DNA of 64,000 nucleotides from Xanthomonas nasturtii (GCF_001660815.1 NZ_LYMI01000010.1:1-64000); one strand, 5' to 3'. Counted from the first letter of the stretch, positions 43,562-53,076 are shown. Made by a program: numbers and translations. The notes: generated from the letters alone by a model not told the origin.

Positions 43562-44857
43562 CTAGCGCTCGACGATGGCCACCACGCCCATGCCGCCTGC
43601 GGTGCAGATCGAAATCAATGCACGGCCGCCGCCACGTTCTTCCAGCTGCTTGGCGGCGGTGGCCACCACGCGCGCGCCGGTGGCGGCGAACGGGTGGCCG
43701 GTCGCCAGCGACGAGCCCAGCGGGTTGATCTTGTCCGGGTCGATGCGGCCCAGCGGCGCGTCCAGGCCCAGCCGGTTGCGGCAGTAATCCTCGCTCTCCC
43801 ACGCGCGCAACGTGCACAGCACCTGCGCGGCAAAGGCTTCGTGGATTTCGTAGATATCGAAGTCCTGCAGGGTCAGGCCCTGGCGCGCCAGCATCTGCGG
43901 CACCGCGATGGTCGGCGCCATCAACAGGCCTTCGCCATGCACGAAATCCACCGCCGCCACCTGCGCGTCGCGCAGATAGGCCATCGGGGTGTGGCCGTGC
44001 GCCAGCGCCCAGGCTTCGCTGGACAGCAGCACGGCAGCGGCGCCATCGGTGAGCGGGGTGGAATTGGCGGCGGTGAGTGTGCCGCGGCCGGAGATCTTGT
44101 CGAATGCCGGGCGCAGGGTGGCGAGTTTTTCCAGCGAGGTGTCGGCACGCAGGATGTTGTCGCGCGAGACGCCGCGAAACGGGGCGATCAGCGAATCGAA
44201 GAAACCGCGCTCATACGCTGCCGCCAGCTTGTGGTGCGATGCCACTGCCCATTCGTCCTGCGAATCGCGCGAGATGTTCCATTCCTTGGCCATGTCCTCG
44301 CAGTGCTCGCCCATGCTCTTGCCGGTGCGCGGTTCGGCCACACCGGGGAATTCGGGCTTGAGCTCGCCGAGCTTGAAACCGCGCAGCAGCGCTTTGAGCT
44401 TGTCGCCGGTGGCCTTGGCACGGTTGGCGGCAAGCAGCCGCGCGCGCAGCTTCTTGCCGTAGACGATCGGCACCTCGGAGGTGGTGTCCGAGCCGCCGCC
44501 GATGCCTGAGTCGATCTGCCCCAGCGCAATCTTGTTGGCGATGGTAATCACCGAATCCAGGCTGGTGCCGCAGGCGCGCTGCAGGGTGATGCCCGGGGTC
44601 AGCGGCGACAGGCCAGACGACAGCGCCGCCTCGCGTGCCAGGTTCCAGTCCGAGGAGTGCTTGATCACCGCGCCCATCGCCACTTCGCCCAATTGCTGGC
44701 CATGCAGCCCGAAGCGCTCGACCAGCGCGCCCAGCGTGCGCACCGACATGCCCAGGTTGCCCACGTCCGCGTATGCGGTGTTCTGACGACAGAACGGGAT
44801 ACGAACGCCACCCAAGATGGCGACGGGACGGGCTGCGGGCATCGGTTGACCTGGCAT
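43562..44857 (-). CDS. Acetyl-CoA acyltransferase (FadI-like thiolase)
   Basis: A 431-residue thiolase. The nucleophile Cys96 is in ITLQRACGTSLDSVITIANK, the His of the NEAF-like motif is in DIYEIHEAFAAQV (HEAF variant typical of FadI), and GHPFAATGARVVATAAKQL and CTAGGMGVVAIVER complete the active site. It should cleave 3-ketoacyl-CoA in beta-oxidation. No fadJ partner is adjacent. The frame runs far upstream, but ATG 44857 gives the usual length; ATG 44842 is an alternative. Confidence 0.92.
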   Translation of the reverse strand: MPGQPMPAARPVAILGGVRIPFCRQNTAYADVGNLGMSVRTLGALVERFGLHGQQLGEVAMGAVIKHSSDWNLAREAALSSGLSPLTPGITLQRACGTSLDSVITIANKIALGQIDSGIGGGSDTTSEVPIVYGKKLRARLLAANRAKATGDKLKALLRGFKLGELKPEFPGVAEPRTGKSMGEHCEDMAKEWNISRDSQDEWAVASHHKLAAAYERGFFDSLIAPFRGVSRDNILRADTSLEKLATLRPAFDKISGRGTLTAANSTPLTDGAAAVLLSSEAWALAHGHTPMAYLRDAQVAAVDFVHGEGLLMAPTIAVPQMLARQGLTLQDFDIYEIHEAFAAQVLCTLRAWESEDYCRNRLGLDAPLGRIDPDKINPLGSSLATGHPFAATGARVVATAAKQLEERGGGRALISICTAGGMGVVAIVER

Positions 44858-44945
44858 GGAGGACTCGGGGACATGGCCTGCACAGGGCCGGCAGGCATAA
44901 TGGCCGCAGTGTAGCTTCGACCCTGTGATGGGCCAACCGCGAATC

Positions 44946-45830
44946 ATGAGCAAGACCGAACACGGCGTAACCGCCATGGGTGTAATGGCGCTGGAATTGA
45001 GCGGCGGAAGCGCGCCCGAGCGCGGCGCATTGGCGCCCGAACAGGCCGGCATGCTGGCCGAACGCATTGGCCGCGACCTGGCGCAGTGGATTCCCGACAT
45101 CCGCGAGCTGGAACTGAGCGTGGCGCTGGCGCATTTCGACCCGGCCGAAGTGCTGCGGCCCGGCTGGCCGCTGCACCGGCGCCTGGAAGAGCTGCAGGCG
45201 CGCGCACCAGGCCGCAACCAGGGCCCGCGTGTGTTGGCCTTTGGTGCCGACGCGCAGGGCGAGATTCCGCTGCCGTTCCAGGCCGATGCGCAACTGACCG
45301 GTGGCGGTTTGCGCGTGCTGCCGTTCCTGCTGTCCGGCGATGCGGAGATCGTGGCGAGCGTTGCCGATGCGATGGAAGAAGTGCTGCTGGCCCAGGGCAT
45401 GGCCCAGGCCGACACCGCACTGCTGGCGCAGGAGAGCTTCGGCGCACGCATCGAGCACGCCCGCTATCTCACCGCGCACGATCTGGCTGCCATGATGTCG
45501 ATGCAGTACGACAACCAGGGCCTTGCACCGCTGTGGCCGCTGATCGAAGCCGCCCTGCTCGCCCCCGACAGCGAAGAATGGCTGCAGCAATCGCCCGAGC
45601 CGGTGTTGCGCTATGTCGATGGCGAAGTGCGTATCGCATTGTTCGACCCGGCCGGCTGGTGCGATTACTACGCGCACGACCGCGAGAATTGCGAACGCCT
45701 GCGCGGCGTGTACGAGCAATTCCTCTCGCGTCAGCGGCAGATGGCTGCGGTACTGGAAGCGCACGGGTTGCCGGTGCTGTACGTGCATGTGGAGCCGGAT
45801 CAGGATCCGCGGCAGGCGCTGGCTGCATAA
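44946..45830 (+). CDS. Conserved hypothetical protein, Xanthomonadaceae type
   Basis: A 294-residue soluble protein that I do not recognise. It is acidic and helix-rich (LAPEQAGMLAERIGRDLAQW, then ADAMEEVLLAQGMAQADTAL and SRQRQMAAVLEAHGLPVLYV), with codon use like its neighbours, so it is a real gene. It is divergent from the thiolase. The start is uncertain: ATG at 44928 or 44946 are both in frame without a clear ribosome site, and I prefer 44946 (MSKTEHGVTAMG). Confidence 0.7.
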   Translation: MSKTEHGVTAMGVMALELSGGSAPERGALAPEQAGMLAERIGRDLAQWIPDIRELELSVALAHFDPAEVLRPGWPLHRRLEELQARAPGRNQGPRVLAFGADAQGEIPLPFQADAQLTGGGLRVLPFLLSGDAEIVASVADAMEEVLLAQGMAQADTALLAQESFGARIEHARYLTAHDLAAMMSMQYDNQGLAPLWPLIEAALLAPDSEEWLQQSPEPVLRYVDGEVRIALFDPAGWCDYYAHDRENCERLRGVYEQFLSRQRQMAAVLEAHGLPVLYVHVEPDQDPRQALAA

Positions 45831-47083
45831 GCCCGACGACCCGCGTCACCGCTCCTGCATTGCGTGATTCGGGAGGTGGGATTTACATGGCCGATGCAGC
45901 GCGATGCACGCATGGCCGCCTTCGCGGTTGGGCCTGGCAAGGCATTGCAGCTTTCGTGCAGGCCAGCAGCGCTGGCATCGTCACTTCGCGCGGCGGCACG
46001 ATTCCCCCACAGGATCAGCCAGGATGTACGCAGGACGGGCTGGGCGGCGTCCACCGATGCCTTGCCTGCACGGGAAGCGTATTCGCAGGCCCGCAAAGTA
46101 CCCATCGGGGCCTGCACACGGTCGCCCGGTGATGGCGATGGCGTGTATTTCCACTACCCAATCGGCCCCTAGTCGCATTGGCGACGCCAGGCGCGGGCCA
46201 AACGGCTGAGCGTTCGCGCAAACGATGACGGTGATATCGCGCGTTGCAACGCTGGTTGCTCGCCATGCTGCATCTATTCATGACGTCATGGAAGCATGGC
46301 CAGACTCGCCCGCCGACACGGCTGCACCGCGATCGCCGCGCGTGGCACGTGGCACGTGAAGTTGCAGACAGGCGTCGCAAACCGCGCTCTGCAACTCTCC
46401 CCGCCTGGGGCGCCCGCGCGCATTGCGACGACCTCGGCAGCGCACTTCGACGCTTGCCATCTCCAGCGCGGCGCATGACCCGTCAGCAAGCAGTCGTCAG
46501 TGCTGGGGCGGACGGCGCGCAGGGATCGAAGTGGACACGTGGCACATGCCGATTCCGAGCACCGGCATGCCCTTCTGGCGCCTGCAGAGTAGTTGTTAGC
46601 TGCTCTTAGCCATCGAACGATTCCAGATGGGGCAATACCCATCCTGATCTTCAATCCCCCTACCTGCATGTCTTGGTCAATATTACGCGTGCATGGCTTT
46701 GCCGAGCCGCAGTGGATCGATCGACCGGATGCGATAGATGCCGCTCAGCGCACCCGCTCGTTTATGACACCACGTCTTCGCGGTCGAAATGGATGCGCGC
46801 CTAGGCATCAGGCACAGTCGTGGCGCGATTCGACGGAAGCAGCCCGCATGGCGCCACGCTCGGACTTCGGCTGCTGCGATCACCACTGCGTCCAGCATCG
46901 ACATTGCCGGCAGACATATCGAAACGGTTTCAGCACTCCGCAACGACGCGCGCGACTAGCCAAACCATGACGTAACCGCAAGCTGATTGGCCGCCGTTCT
47001 CTACTGATGACCCAGCGCGAATCAACGTGATCGGGAACACGCAACCACACATCGCGACACTCCGCTACTCGACCAACCGCCTT
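45831..47083. other. 1.25-kb stretch without a convincing gene
   Basis: Several overlapping frames of 60-150 codons exist on both strands, but none has a sensible start, composition or recognisable domain. The base composition falls towards the right end. I see no transposase, tRNA or long repeat here. It may be decayed accessory DNA that came in with the effector gene to its right. Confidence 0.55.
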
Positions 47084-47139
47084 TTCGCCGCGACGCTTCG
47101 CCGAGTCTCGACTCAACCAGTACAACTGGTCTCTATTCT
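47084..47139 (+). promoter_or_regulatory. PIP-box variant and -10 box upstream of effector candidate
   Basis: TTCGC (47084-47088), 8 bases, TTCGC (47097-47101). The short-spacer form TTCGC-N8-TTCGY is known from functional HrpX targets such as hrpF. TATTCT (47134-47139) fits the YANNNT -10 pattern and lies 32 bp downstream, the spacing seen in HrpX-regulated promoters. Transcription should start near 47146, just before the ribosome site. Confidence 0.65.
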
Positions 47140-47157
47140 GCATTGAGAGGACACATC

Positions 47158-48675
47158 ATGCGCACCAAGACCACACAAACATTGACCACCATTCAACGAC
47201 ATCTTGCCTCCACCCCCTCGCCAACGCAGCACCCGTCTGCGTCGTCGCTCACATCGCCGGGCGCCAACGAAACGACCGGTTTGCTGGGGGCCTTACCCGC
47301 CCGAAAAGCCAGGCAAGCAGTGCAAGAAGGCCCACATCAGGAAAACGGCGGACGCGGGAGAAGCTGGGCCTCTCGGGTCGCCAAATACGCGCTGGGAATG
47401 GCGGGCGCCGGCTATGTTGCAGACAACTTTTTCTTGTCCACGACCGCACTGGTCGATGGCAAAGCCGGGTTTACCAGCAATGATCGCCTGGAAAAGGCAT
47501 GTGCAAAAGCGGAGGAATATCACGCTCGGTACCACAGCGCCACCGAGGAAGAACGCGCATCCCATTGCCGTCCTTTCGTCCCAATCAAGACATGCGGGTC
47601 CAACCAGTTCGCCACCATGAGCGATTATCGCGCGGCAACCAAGGTCCATGTCGGCCATCTGTTCGACACCAAGAATGCACGGGAATCGCTGCTGACCAAC
47701 CTCAGCTGTCTCAAGGGCGAGCGGATCAAGCAGGAGTGCATCGCCAAATATGCGCCTGCGAACGTCCCGGCCGACCCGGACCTGAGCAAGAGCGAACTCT
47801 ACGACAAGAAAAACAAGTACTCGCTGGCCGGCGTACCCAACGCCAGAACCGGAGCAAGCGGTTATACCTCGCGCTCCATCACCCAACCCTTCATCAACCG
47901 CGGCATGCAGCATTTCAAGCAGGCTTCGAATAGCGATGCGGCGCTGTCTCTCAAACAATGCATGGAGTCGCTTCAACGCGCATTAGATGGCAATGACACG
48001 CTCGGCACACAAGCACAGCACGCAGCCGGCCAGACAATCCTGAATTTCCGGCAGGTCTATGCGGCCGACGAGCATTGGGGCCACCCGGAGAAAGTCATCA
48101 TGAAGACCCTGATCGCAAACGGGCTGCTGTCTCAGGAGCAAACCGACAGGATCGATGCGACCTTGATGTTCGAAGATCCCTCCATCAGTGTCCTGAAGAG
48201 AAACACCAGCATCGCCGGGCCGTTTCTTCAAAAACTGGAAACGAAGATTCAGTCCAGGCGCCTGCGGGATCAACCCGAAGCGCTTGCGGACTTCACGGAG
48301 ATGGCAAAGCAGAAAAACATGGAAGGCCTGCCGATCGCGCACTTCAAACTCAACGCCGAAGGCACCGGCTTTGAAGACTGCTCCGGTTTGGGCGACTCGT
48401 TCACCAGTGCAAATGCCGTTGCGTGCATCAACCATGCGCGCTTGATGAGCGGCGAGCCACGCCTTTCGAAACAGGATGTCGCGGTGGTGGTTGCCTGTCT
48501 CAATGCCGTCTACGACGACGCAAGCAGCATCCGGCATTCGCTGCATGAAATCGCACGCGGATGCTTCGTGGGCGCTGGCTATTCCACCGAGGACGCCGAT
48601 ACGTTTTATGAGCGGATTTGCAAAGATGCTGCGCAGGCTTTCTATGCGGGAAAATCGATGATCAGCAGCGACTAG
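47158..48675 (+). CDS. Candidate type III secreted effector, unassigned family
   Basis: A 505-residue protein. The first ~75 residues are rich in Thr, Ser, Pro and Gln (TQTLTTIQRHLASTPSPTQH), typical of type III signals, and there is no Sec signal. A small hydrophobic patch (VAKYALGMAGAGYVADNFFL) follows at about 82-102. The rest is a globular, Cys-containing domain with well-formed helices, for example GEPRLSKQDVAVVVACLNAV and DDASSIRHSLHEIARGCFVG near the C-terminus. ATG 47158 is chosen over TTG 47143, because the -10 box lies at 47134-47139 and GAGAGG at 47145-47150 is a proper ribosome site. Its base composition is lower in GC than its neighbours. I cannot assign it to a Xop family. Confidence 0.65.
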   Translation: MRTKTTQTLTTIQRHLASTPSPTQHPSASSLTSPGANETTGLLGALPARKARQAVQEGPHQENGGRGRSWASRVAKYALGMAGAGYVADNFFLSTTALVDGKAGFTSNDRLEKACAKAEEYHARYHSATEEERASHCRPFVPIKTCGSNQFATMSDYRAATKVHVGHLFDTKNARESLLTNLSCLKGERIKQECIAKYAPANVPADPDLSKSELYDKKNKYSLAGVPNARTGASGYTSRSITQPFINRGMQHFKQASNSDAALSLKQCMESLQRALDGNDTLGTQAQHAAGQTILNFRQVYAADEHWGHPEKVIMKTLIANGLLSQEQTDRIDATLMFEDPSISVLKRNTSIAGPFLQKLETKIQSRRLRDQPEALADFTEMAKQKNMEGLPIAHFKLNAEGTGFEDCSGLGDSFTSANAVACINHARLMSGEPRLSKQDVAVVVACLNAVYDDASSIRHSLHEIARGCFVGAGYSTEDADTFYERICKDAAQAFYAGKSMISSD

Positions 48676-48806
48676 AGCTAGTTAGCCAAGCTCTGCCCAC
48701 CTCCTCGGCACTGGGCGCGACACAGCACCGGGGGCGCATTCCACATTCGCGATGGTGTGCACTGACGCGTTGCGCCGCGGCGTGGACTGCGGCGCAACGC
48801 GTGCGC

Positions 48807-49454
48807 TTACTTGGTGGCAGCCTGCGCGTTCTCGGTAGTGATCACGCCGCAGGCCAGACGGCCACCAGCGTTGCCGGTGGGCTGGGTTTTGTAGTCGTCG
48901 GCATCGGCATGCACGATTACCGCGTGGCCGGCGATATCGAACTGGTCGGCCTTGCCCAGATTGACGTTGCTCGACACCGGGCCGTCGATACTGGCATTGC
49001 CCTGCGCATCGGCGGTGATGTTGGGCATGTCGCCACCGTGGTGCGGGGCGGCGCTGACGTTGCCGTGATCGGACTGGGCCGGGTTGAAGTGGCCACCGGC
49101 GCTGCTGCCGTCAGGGGCACTGCAATCGCCCTTTTCGTGGATATGGAAGCCGTGCTCGGTGTTGGGCTTGAGGCCGCTGAGCTGGCCGGTGACGCGCAGC
49201 ACACCGTCGACGGTCTTGAAGGTCACCGTGCCTTTGACGTCATTGCCCTTGGTCGGCTTGAGCTCGGCGGTAGCCGTGGTGGTGGCCGCCGCTTCGGTGA
49301 CCATGGAGGCGGCGTGTTCGCCACCATGCGCCGCTTCGGCCGGGGTGCTGGCCTGCGGTGCGGGTGCCGGGTCGGCCGGTGCCGGCTCGTCGCGCTTGCA
49401 CGCGGTCAGCACCAGGGCGGTGGCCAGAAACAAGGTGGTCGGAAGAATGCGCAT
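48807..49454 (-). CDS. sodC: Cu/Zn superoxide dismutase, lipoprotein (SodC, copy 1)
   Basis: A 215-residue periplasmic enzyme that dismutates superoxide. Lipobox LTAC gives a lipid anchor at Cys19, followed by a flexible linker to about residue 60. Copper and zinc ligands lie in GFHIHEKGDCSAPDGSSAGG, FNPAQSDHGNVSAAPHHGGD and AVIVHADADDYKTQPTGNAG. The disulphide cysteines are in KGDC and RLACGV. ATG 49454 is set by the lipoprotein signal. A second sodC lies directly upstream on the same strand. Confidence 0.95.
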   Translation of the reverse strand: MRILPTTLFLATALVLTACKRDEPAPADPAPAPQASTPAEAAHGGEHAASMVTEAAATTTATAELKPTKGNDVKGTVTFKTVDGVLRVTGQLSGLKPNTEHGFHIHEKGDCSAPDGSSAGGHFNPAQSDHGNVSAAPHHGGDMPNITADAQGNASIDGPVSSNVNLGKADQFDIAGHAVIVHADADDYKTQPTGNAGGRLACGVITTENAQAATK

Positions 49455-49502
49455 GGAGTACTCCTGAAGATAGGCCGCGGCTGCGGCCATGGATGCCCCG
49501 AC

Positions 49503-50105
49503 TCAGGGCTGCGAAGGGGGTGTGCGCCATTGGGTGACGCGAATGACGCCACAGGCCAGACGTGCGCCGGCGTTGCCGCTGGGCTGGCTGCGATAGTCGT
49601 CGGCATTGGCGTGCACGATCAGTGACTTGCCGATGACATCGCTGGGCGCGCCATCGCCCAGGCTGATGCCGGACAGGATCATGTCCAGATGCACCACGCC
49701 TTCGGCATCGGCGCGCAGATTGTCCATATCGCCAAGATGGTGCGCGCCATTGCCGGCACGCCCGTGCGGTGCCCCGCTGGGGTTGAAATGCGCGCCGGCG
49801 CTGCTGGCATCGGCTGCGCTGCAGTCGCCACGTTCGTGGACATGGAAGCCGGAGACCCCGCCCGGGCGCAAGCCGCCGACGGTGCCGGTGAGGCGGATGC
49901 CTTGCAATGCCGGCACCAGCACCACCCGGCCACTGACCAGGCTGCCCGAGGCCGAGGCCAGCACGGCTTCGGCCTGCTGCACCGGGCGAGCAGGCACCAC
50001 CCGCGCCACCGGCGGCGGCGGAGCCTTCGGCGGCGGCGGCGTGCTGCTGCAGGCGGCCAGCGCTACAGCGGTAATGGCAACGATCGTGGGCGACCGGTAA
50101 CGCAT
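49503..50105 (-). CDS. sodC: Cu/Zn superoxide dismutase, lipoprotein (SodC, copy 2)
   Basis: A 200-residue paralogue of the adjacent sodC, with lipobox LAAC (Cys19) and a Pro-rich linker (TPPPPKAPPPPVARVVPA). The metal ligands are conserved: GFHVHERGDCSAADASSAGA, FNPSGAPHG and LIVHANADDYRSQPSGNAG. The disulphide partner is in RLACGV. The electrostatic-loop segment GDMDNLRADAEG is kept. The gene ends 48 bp before the start of the other copy, so the pair is probably one transcript. Confidence 0.93.
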   Translation of the reverse strand: MRYRSPTIVAITAVALAACSSTPPPPKAPPPPVARVVPARPVQQAEAVLASASGSLVSGRVVLVPALQGIRLTGTVGGLRPGGVSGFHVHERGDCSAADASSAGAHFNPSGAPHGRAGNGAHHLGDMDNLRADAEGVVHLDMILSGISLGDGAPSDVIGKSLIVHANADDYRSQPSGNAGARLACGVIRVTQWRTPPSQP

Positions 50106-50400
50106 CGAGCAGTTCTCCTGATCAGGCTGAAACCTATGCGGGCGCATGTTCACGTGTCATGAAATGCGCGCGCGGCTAGTGCAGGAGTTTACGGGGTTGG
50201 TGTGGGCGCCCGCGGCAGCGCGACCCGTCGCGGCCCGCGCTGCGGAGGCGCTGTGCATGCCAACGAGGCAAGGATGGCGTCGCGCGGACGCTGTACTGAT
50301 CCTTGTAGTGCTGTACGAGCGATGCCTGGCGTTGACACGCCTTCAAGCTGCACGCATTCAAGCTGCATGTGCTTGCGATGGAGGTGTTATTGCACACGGA

Positions 50401-50435
50401 CCCTCACCCCAACCCCTCTCCCGGCGGGAGAGGAG
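50401..50435. repeat. Xanthomonas intergenic mosaic repeat, left module
   Basis: CCCTCACCCCAACCCCTCTC CCGGCGGGAGAGG is the reverse complement of the left module seen at 12716-12749. It contains the CTCTCCCGGCGGGAGAG palindrome. Confidence 0.85.
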
Positions 50436-50495
50436 CTCAACGCTGCGTGTGATCTGATACGCGATTGCGGTGAGCCTGCCCATGCCTGCATTTGT

Positions 50496-50544
50496 CCTTC
50501 TCCCATCGGGAGAAGGTGCCCCGCAGGGGCGGATGAGGGTGCGC
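50496..50544. repeat. Xanthomonas intergenic mosaic repeat, right module (inverted)
   Basis: CCTTCTCCCATCGGGAGAAGG followed by TGCCCCGCAGGGGCGGATGA is the inverted form of the module at 12187-12254 and 12772-12840. Together with 50401-50435 it makes up the only recognisable content of the 491-bp gap between sodC and ntrC. Confidence 0.88.
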
Positions 50545-50596
50545 CTCGAGCATCTGCTAGACAAACGCGCTGCCATACCTTAAGAAATGTGAGACA

Positions 50597-52027
50597 TCAG
50601 CGGCGTTTGCGCCCGGGGCCGAGTTTGCGGGTGACGGTGTTGCGGCCCAGGCCCAGGCGGGCGGCGGCTTCGGCGCGGCGACCCTGTGTGAGTTGCAGCG
50701 CGGCTTCGAGCAGGGTCTTGTCCAGGCGTTCGCGGGCTTCGGCGTGCAGGCCCTGGGCGCCTTCGCTCAGGCGCTGCGCGGCCCAGCTGGAGAGCATGTC
50801 GTCCCACTGCCCGTCGCTGCGGCCGCTGCGGTGACGACGCCCGCCGCGCGCCAATGCGGCCTCCACATCGACCACGTCGATGATGTCGGCGGTGGCCAGC
50901 GCGGCCAGGCGCCAGCACACGTTTTCCAGTTCGCGCACATTGCCGGGCCAGTCGTACTGACGCAGGTCTTCCAGCGCGGCCGACGACAGCCGTTTGGGCA
51001 GCATGTCGAGCTTGCGCCCGGCCATGGCCAGGAAGTTTTCGGCCAGCTGCGCGATGTCGCCGCGCCGTTCGCGCAACGGCGGCAGTTGCAGCCGCACCAC
51101 ATCCAGGCGATGCAGCAAATCGGCGCGGAAGCGCCCTTGTTCGACCAGCGCCTCCAGGTCTTGGTGCGTCGCCGCGATCACGCGCACATCGACGCGGATC
51201 AACTCGCGCCCGCCGACGCGGAAGAATTCGTTCTCTGCCAACACGCGCAACAGGCGCGTCTGCAGCGGTAACGGCATGTCGCCGATCTCGTCCAGAAACA
51301 GCGTGCCGCCATCGGCTTGTTCGAAGCGGCCGATGTGCCGTTTGGTGGCGCCGGTGAAGGCGCCGGTTTCGTGACCGAACAACTCGCTTTCCAGCAGCTC
51401 GGCCGGAATGGCGGCGGTGTTGAGCGCGACGAAGGGTTTGCGCGCGCGCGGCGATTCATTGTGCAGCGCGCGCGCGACCAGTTCCTTGCCGGTGCCGGTT
51501 TCGCCGTTGATCAACACCGACAGCGGCGCCTGCGCCAGGCGCCCGATGGCGCGGAACAAGGCCTGCATCGCCGGGGTATCGCCGATCAGCGCGGCCGAGC
51601 CCTGCGCCAGCGGCACCCCGACCAAGGCGTCGACCCCGGCGTCGGCATCCGGCAGCGCGCGCGCGGCCAGGGCCACTGCATCGTCCAGGTCGAAGGGCTT
51701 GGACAGGAACTCGTGCGCGCCGCCGCGGAAGGCGCCGGCAGTGCTGGCAACGTCGGTGTAGGCCGACATCACGATCACCGGCAGCTGCGGGTGTTTGGAT
51801 TTGAGCTTGTCCAGCAGGGTCAGGCCGTCTTCGCCGGGCATGCGCACGTCGGTGAACAGCAGGTCCGGGGTGGGCCGCATGGCGAGCGCCTGCAGCGCGG
51901 CGGCGGCACTGTCGAAGCCGTCCACCGCATAGCCGGCATCGCGCAACGCGGTGGACAGCACGAAGCGGACCGAACGGTCGTCGTCGACCACCCAGATGTG
52001 GTGGGATGCGGCGGCGGCCTCAGCCAT
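50597..52027 (-). CDS. ntrC: Nitrogen regulation response regulator NtrC
   Basis: A 476-residue sigma-54 activator. The receiver has Asp60 (LLFTDVRMPGEDG) and Lys110 (FLSKPFD). The AAA+ domain has GETGTGKE at 175-182, the intact sigma-54 loop GHETGAFTGATKR and Walker B GGTLFLDEIGD. The Fis-type HTH is at the end (QGRRAEAAARLGLGRNTVTR). Phosphorylated by NtrB, it should activate glnA and other nitrogen genes when nitrogen is short. It overlaps ntrB by 8 bp. A start at 52027 (MAEAAAASHHIWVVDDD) is more usual than the longer one at 52045. Confidence 0.95.
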   Translation of the reverse strand: MAEAAAASHHIWVVDDDRSVRFVLSTALRDAGYAVDGFDSAAAALQALAMRPTPDLLFTDVRMPGEDGLTLLDKLKSKHPQLPVIVMSAYTDVASTAGAFRGGAHEFLSKPFDLDDAVALAARALPDADAGVDALVGVPLAQGSAALIGDTPAMQALFRAIGRLAQAPLSVLINGETGTGKELVARALHNESPRARKPFVALNTAAIPAELLESELFGHETGAFTGATKRHIGRFEQADGGTLFLDEIGDMPLPLQTRLLRVLAENEFFRVGGRELIRVDVRVIAATHQDLEALVEQGRFRADLLHRLDVVRLQLPPLRERRGDIAQLAENFLAMAGRKLDMLPKRLSSAALEDLRQYDWPGNVRELENVCWRLAALATADIIDVVDVEAALARGGRRHRSGRSDGQWDDMLSSWAAQRLSEGAQGLHAEARERLDKTLLEAALQLTQGRRAEAAARLGLGRNTVTRKLGPGRKRR

Positions 52028-53075
52028 GCAGATGCTCCTTGTCATGATCGCCGGCCAGCTCGGGCAGCAGCAGGGTGAAAACGGTATGGCCCGGACGCGA
52101 GCGATAGGTCAGCGTGCCGTGGTGTTCGCGCGAGACCTGCTGGGCCAGCGCCAGGCCCAGCCCGCTACCTTCGGCGCGGCCGCTGACCAGTGGCAGGAAC
52201 AGGTGCTCGGCCAGTTCTTCCGGCACGCCGCCGCCGTCGTCGATGATTTCCAGCCGCAGCGACATCGCATGCACGCGGTCGCGGATGCGCTGGCCGTGCT
52301 CGACGCGGGTGCGCAGGGTCACGCGGGTGGCGCCGGCCTGGAAGGCGTTGCGCACCAGGTTCCACACCGCCTGGGTCAGGCGGTCGCCATCGCCGAGGAT
52401 GTCGGGAATGCTGGGGTCGTAATCGCGCTGCACCTGCACCGACCAGCCGCCTTCGGCTTCGGCCAGGCGCAGCACGCGCTCAAGCACCACATGGATATTG
52501 AGGCGGTCGTGCGGGCGCAGCGGGGTTGGCGACAACAACCGTTCCAGCAAGGTGTTGAGGCGTTCGATCTCGGTGCCGATCAACTCGATCAGTTCACGCT
52601 CGTCTTCGTCGCGCCCGGCCGAGCGGCGCGCGAGTAGCTGGGCGGCGCCCTTGAGCCCGGCCAATGGGTTACGCAGTTCGTGCGCCAGGCCCTTGAGTGC
52701 AGCACTCAAGGCGTTGGGCAAGGCGTGGGTAGGATCGAGCGCAGGGAATTCGTCGACCGGGTGGGTTTCCAGCAGCCAGCCGCCGTCGTCCAGCCGCGAC
52801 AGCCAGCCTTCGGCAAACCGCGGCGCGTCGTTGGGCAGGCCCAGGGCCAGCCGGTGCAGGCGCAGCACGTCGCGTTCGTCGTTGAGCAGAAAGCGCGCCA
52901 GCGCATCGCCCTGCACCTCCAGCGCGGCCAACGGCTGGTCGACCAACCGCCGCGCACTGACCCCGAGCCAGCGCGCGAACGCCGGGTTGACGCCCAGCAG
53001 GCGGCCCTCGCGATCGGCCCAGGCCACCGGCGTGCCCAGGCTATCCAGCGATGGCATGGAAGACGACGTCACCAT
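52020..53075 (-). CDS. ntrB: Nitrogen regulation sensor kinase NtrB
   Basis: A 351-residue soluble kinase/phosphatase for NtrC. An N-terminal PAS domain (WADREGRLLGVNPAFARWLG) is followed by the dimerisation box GLAHELRNPLAGLKGAAQLL with the phospho-acceptor histidine, and an ATP domain with LVRNAFQAGATR, IDDGGGVPEEL and GRAEGSGLGLAL. Its activity is set by binding of the PII protein, encoded two genes away. ATG 53075 is overlapped by an NtrC-like box and lacks a clear ribosome site, so ATG 53057 may be the real start. Confidence 0.94.
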   Translation of the reverse strand: MVTSSSMPSLDSLGTPVAWADREGRLLGVNPAFARWLGVSARRLVDQPLAALEVQGDALARFLLNDERDVLRLHRLALGLPNDAPRFAEGWLSRLDDGGWLLETHPVDEFPALDPTHALPNALSAALKGLAHELRNPLAGLKGAAQLLARRSAGRDEDERELIELIGTEIERLNTLLERLLSPTPLRPHDRLNIHVVLERVLRLAEAEGGWSVQVQRDYDPSIPDILGDGDRLTQAVWNLVRNAFQAGATRVTLRTRVEHGQRIRDRVHAMSLRLEIIDDGGGVPEELAEHLFLPLVSGRAEGSGLGLALAQQVSREHHGTLTYRSRPGHTVFTLLLPELAGDHDKEHLHG

Positions 53076-53076
53076 T

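Noticed and set aside
45086..46132. 348-codon plus-strand frame overlapping the hypothetical gene at 44946-45830
   Set aside because: It is Arg/Ala/Gly rich with no start signal, and it overlaps a frame with normal codon use.
47143..47157. TTG start five codons upstream for the effector candidate
   Set aside because: The -10 box at 47134-47139 would put this codon ahead of the transcription start, and the ribosome site fits ATG 47158.
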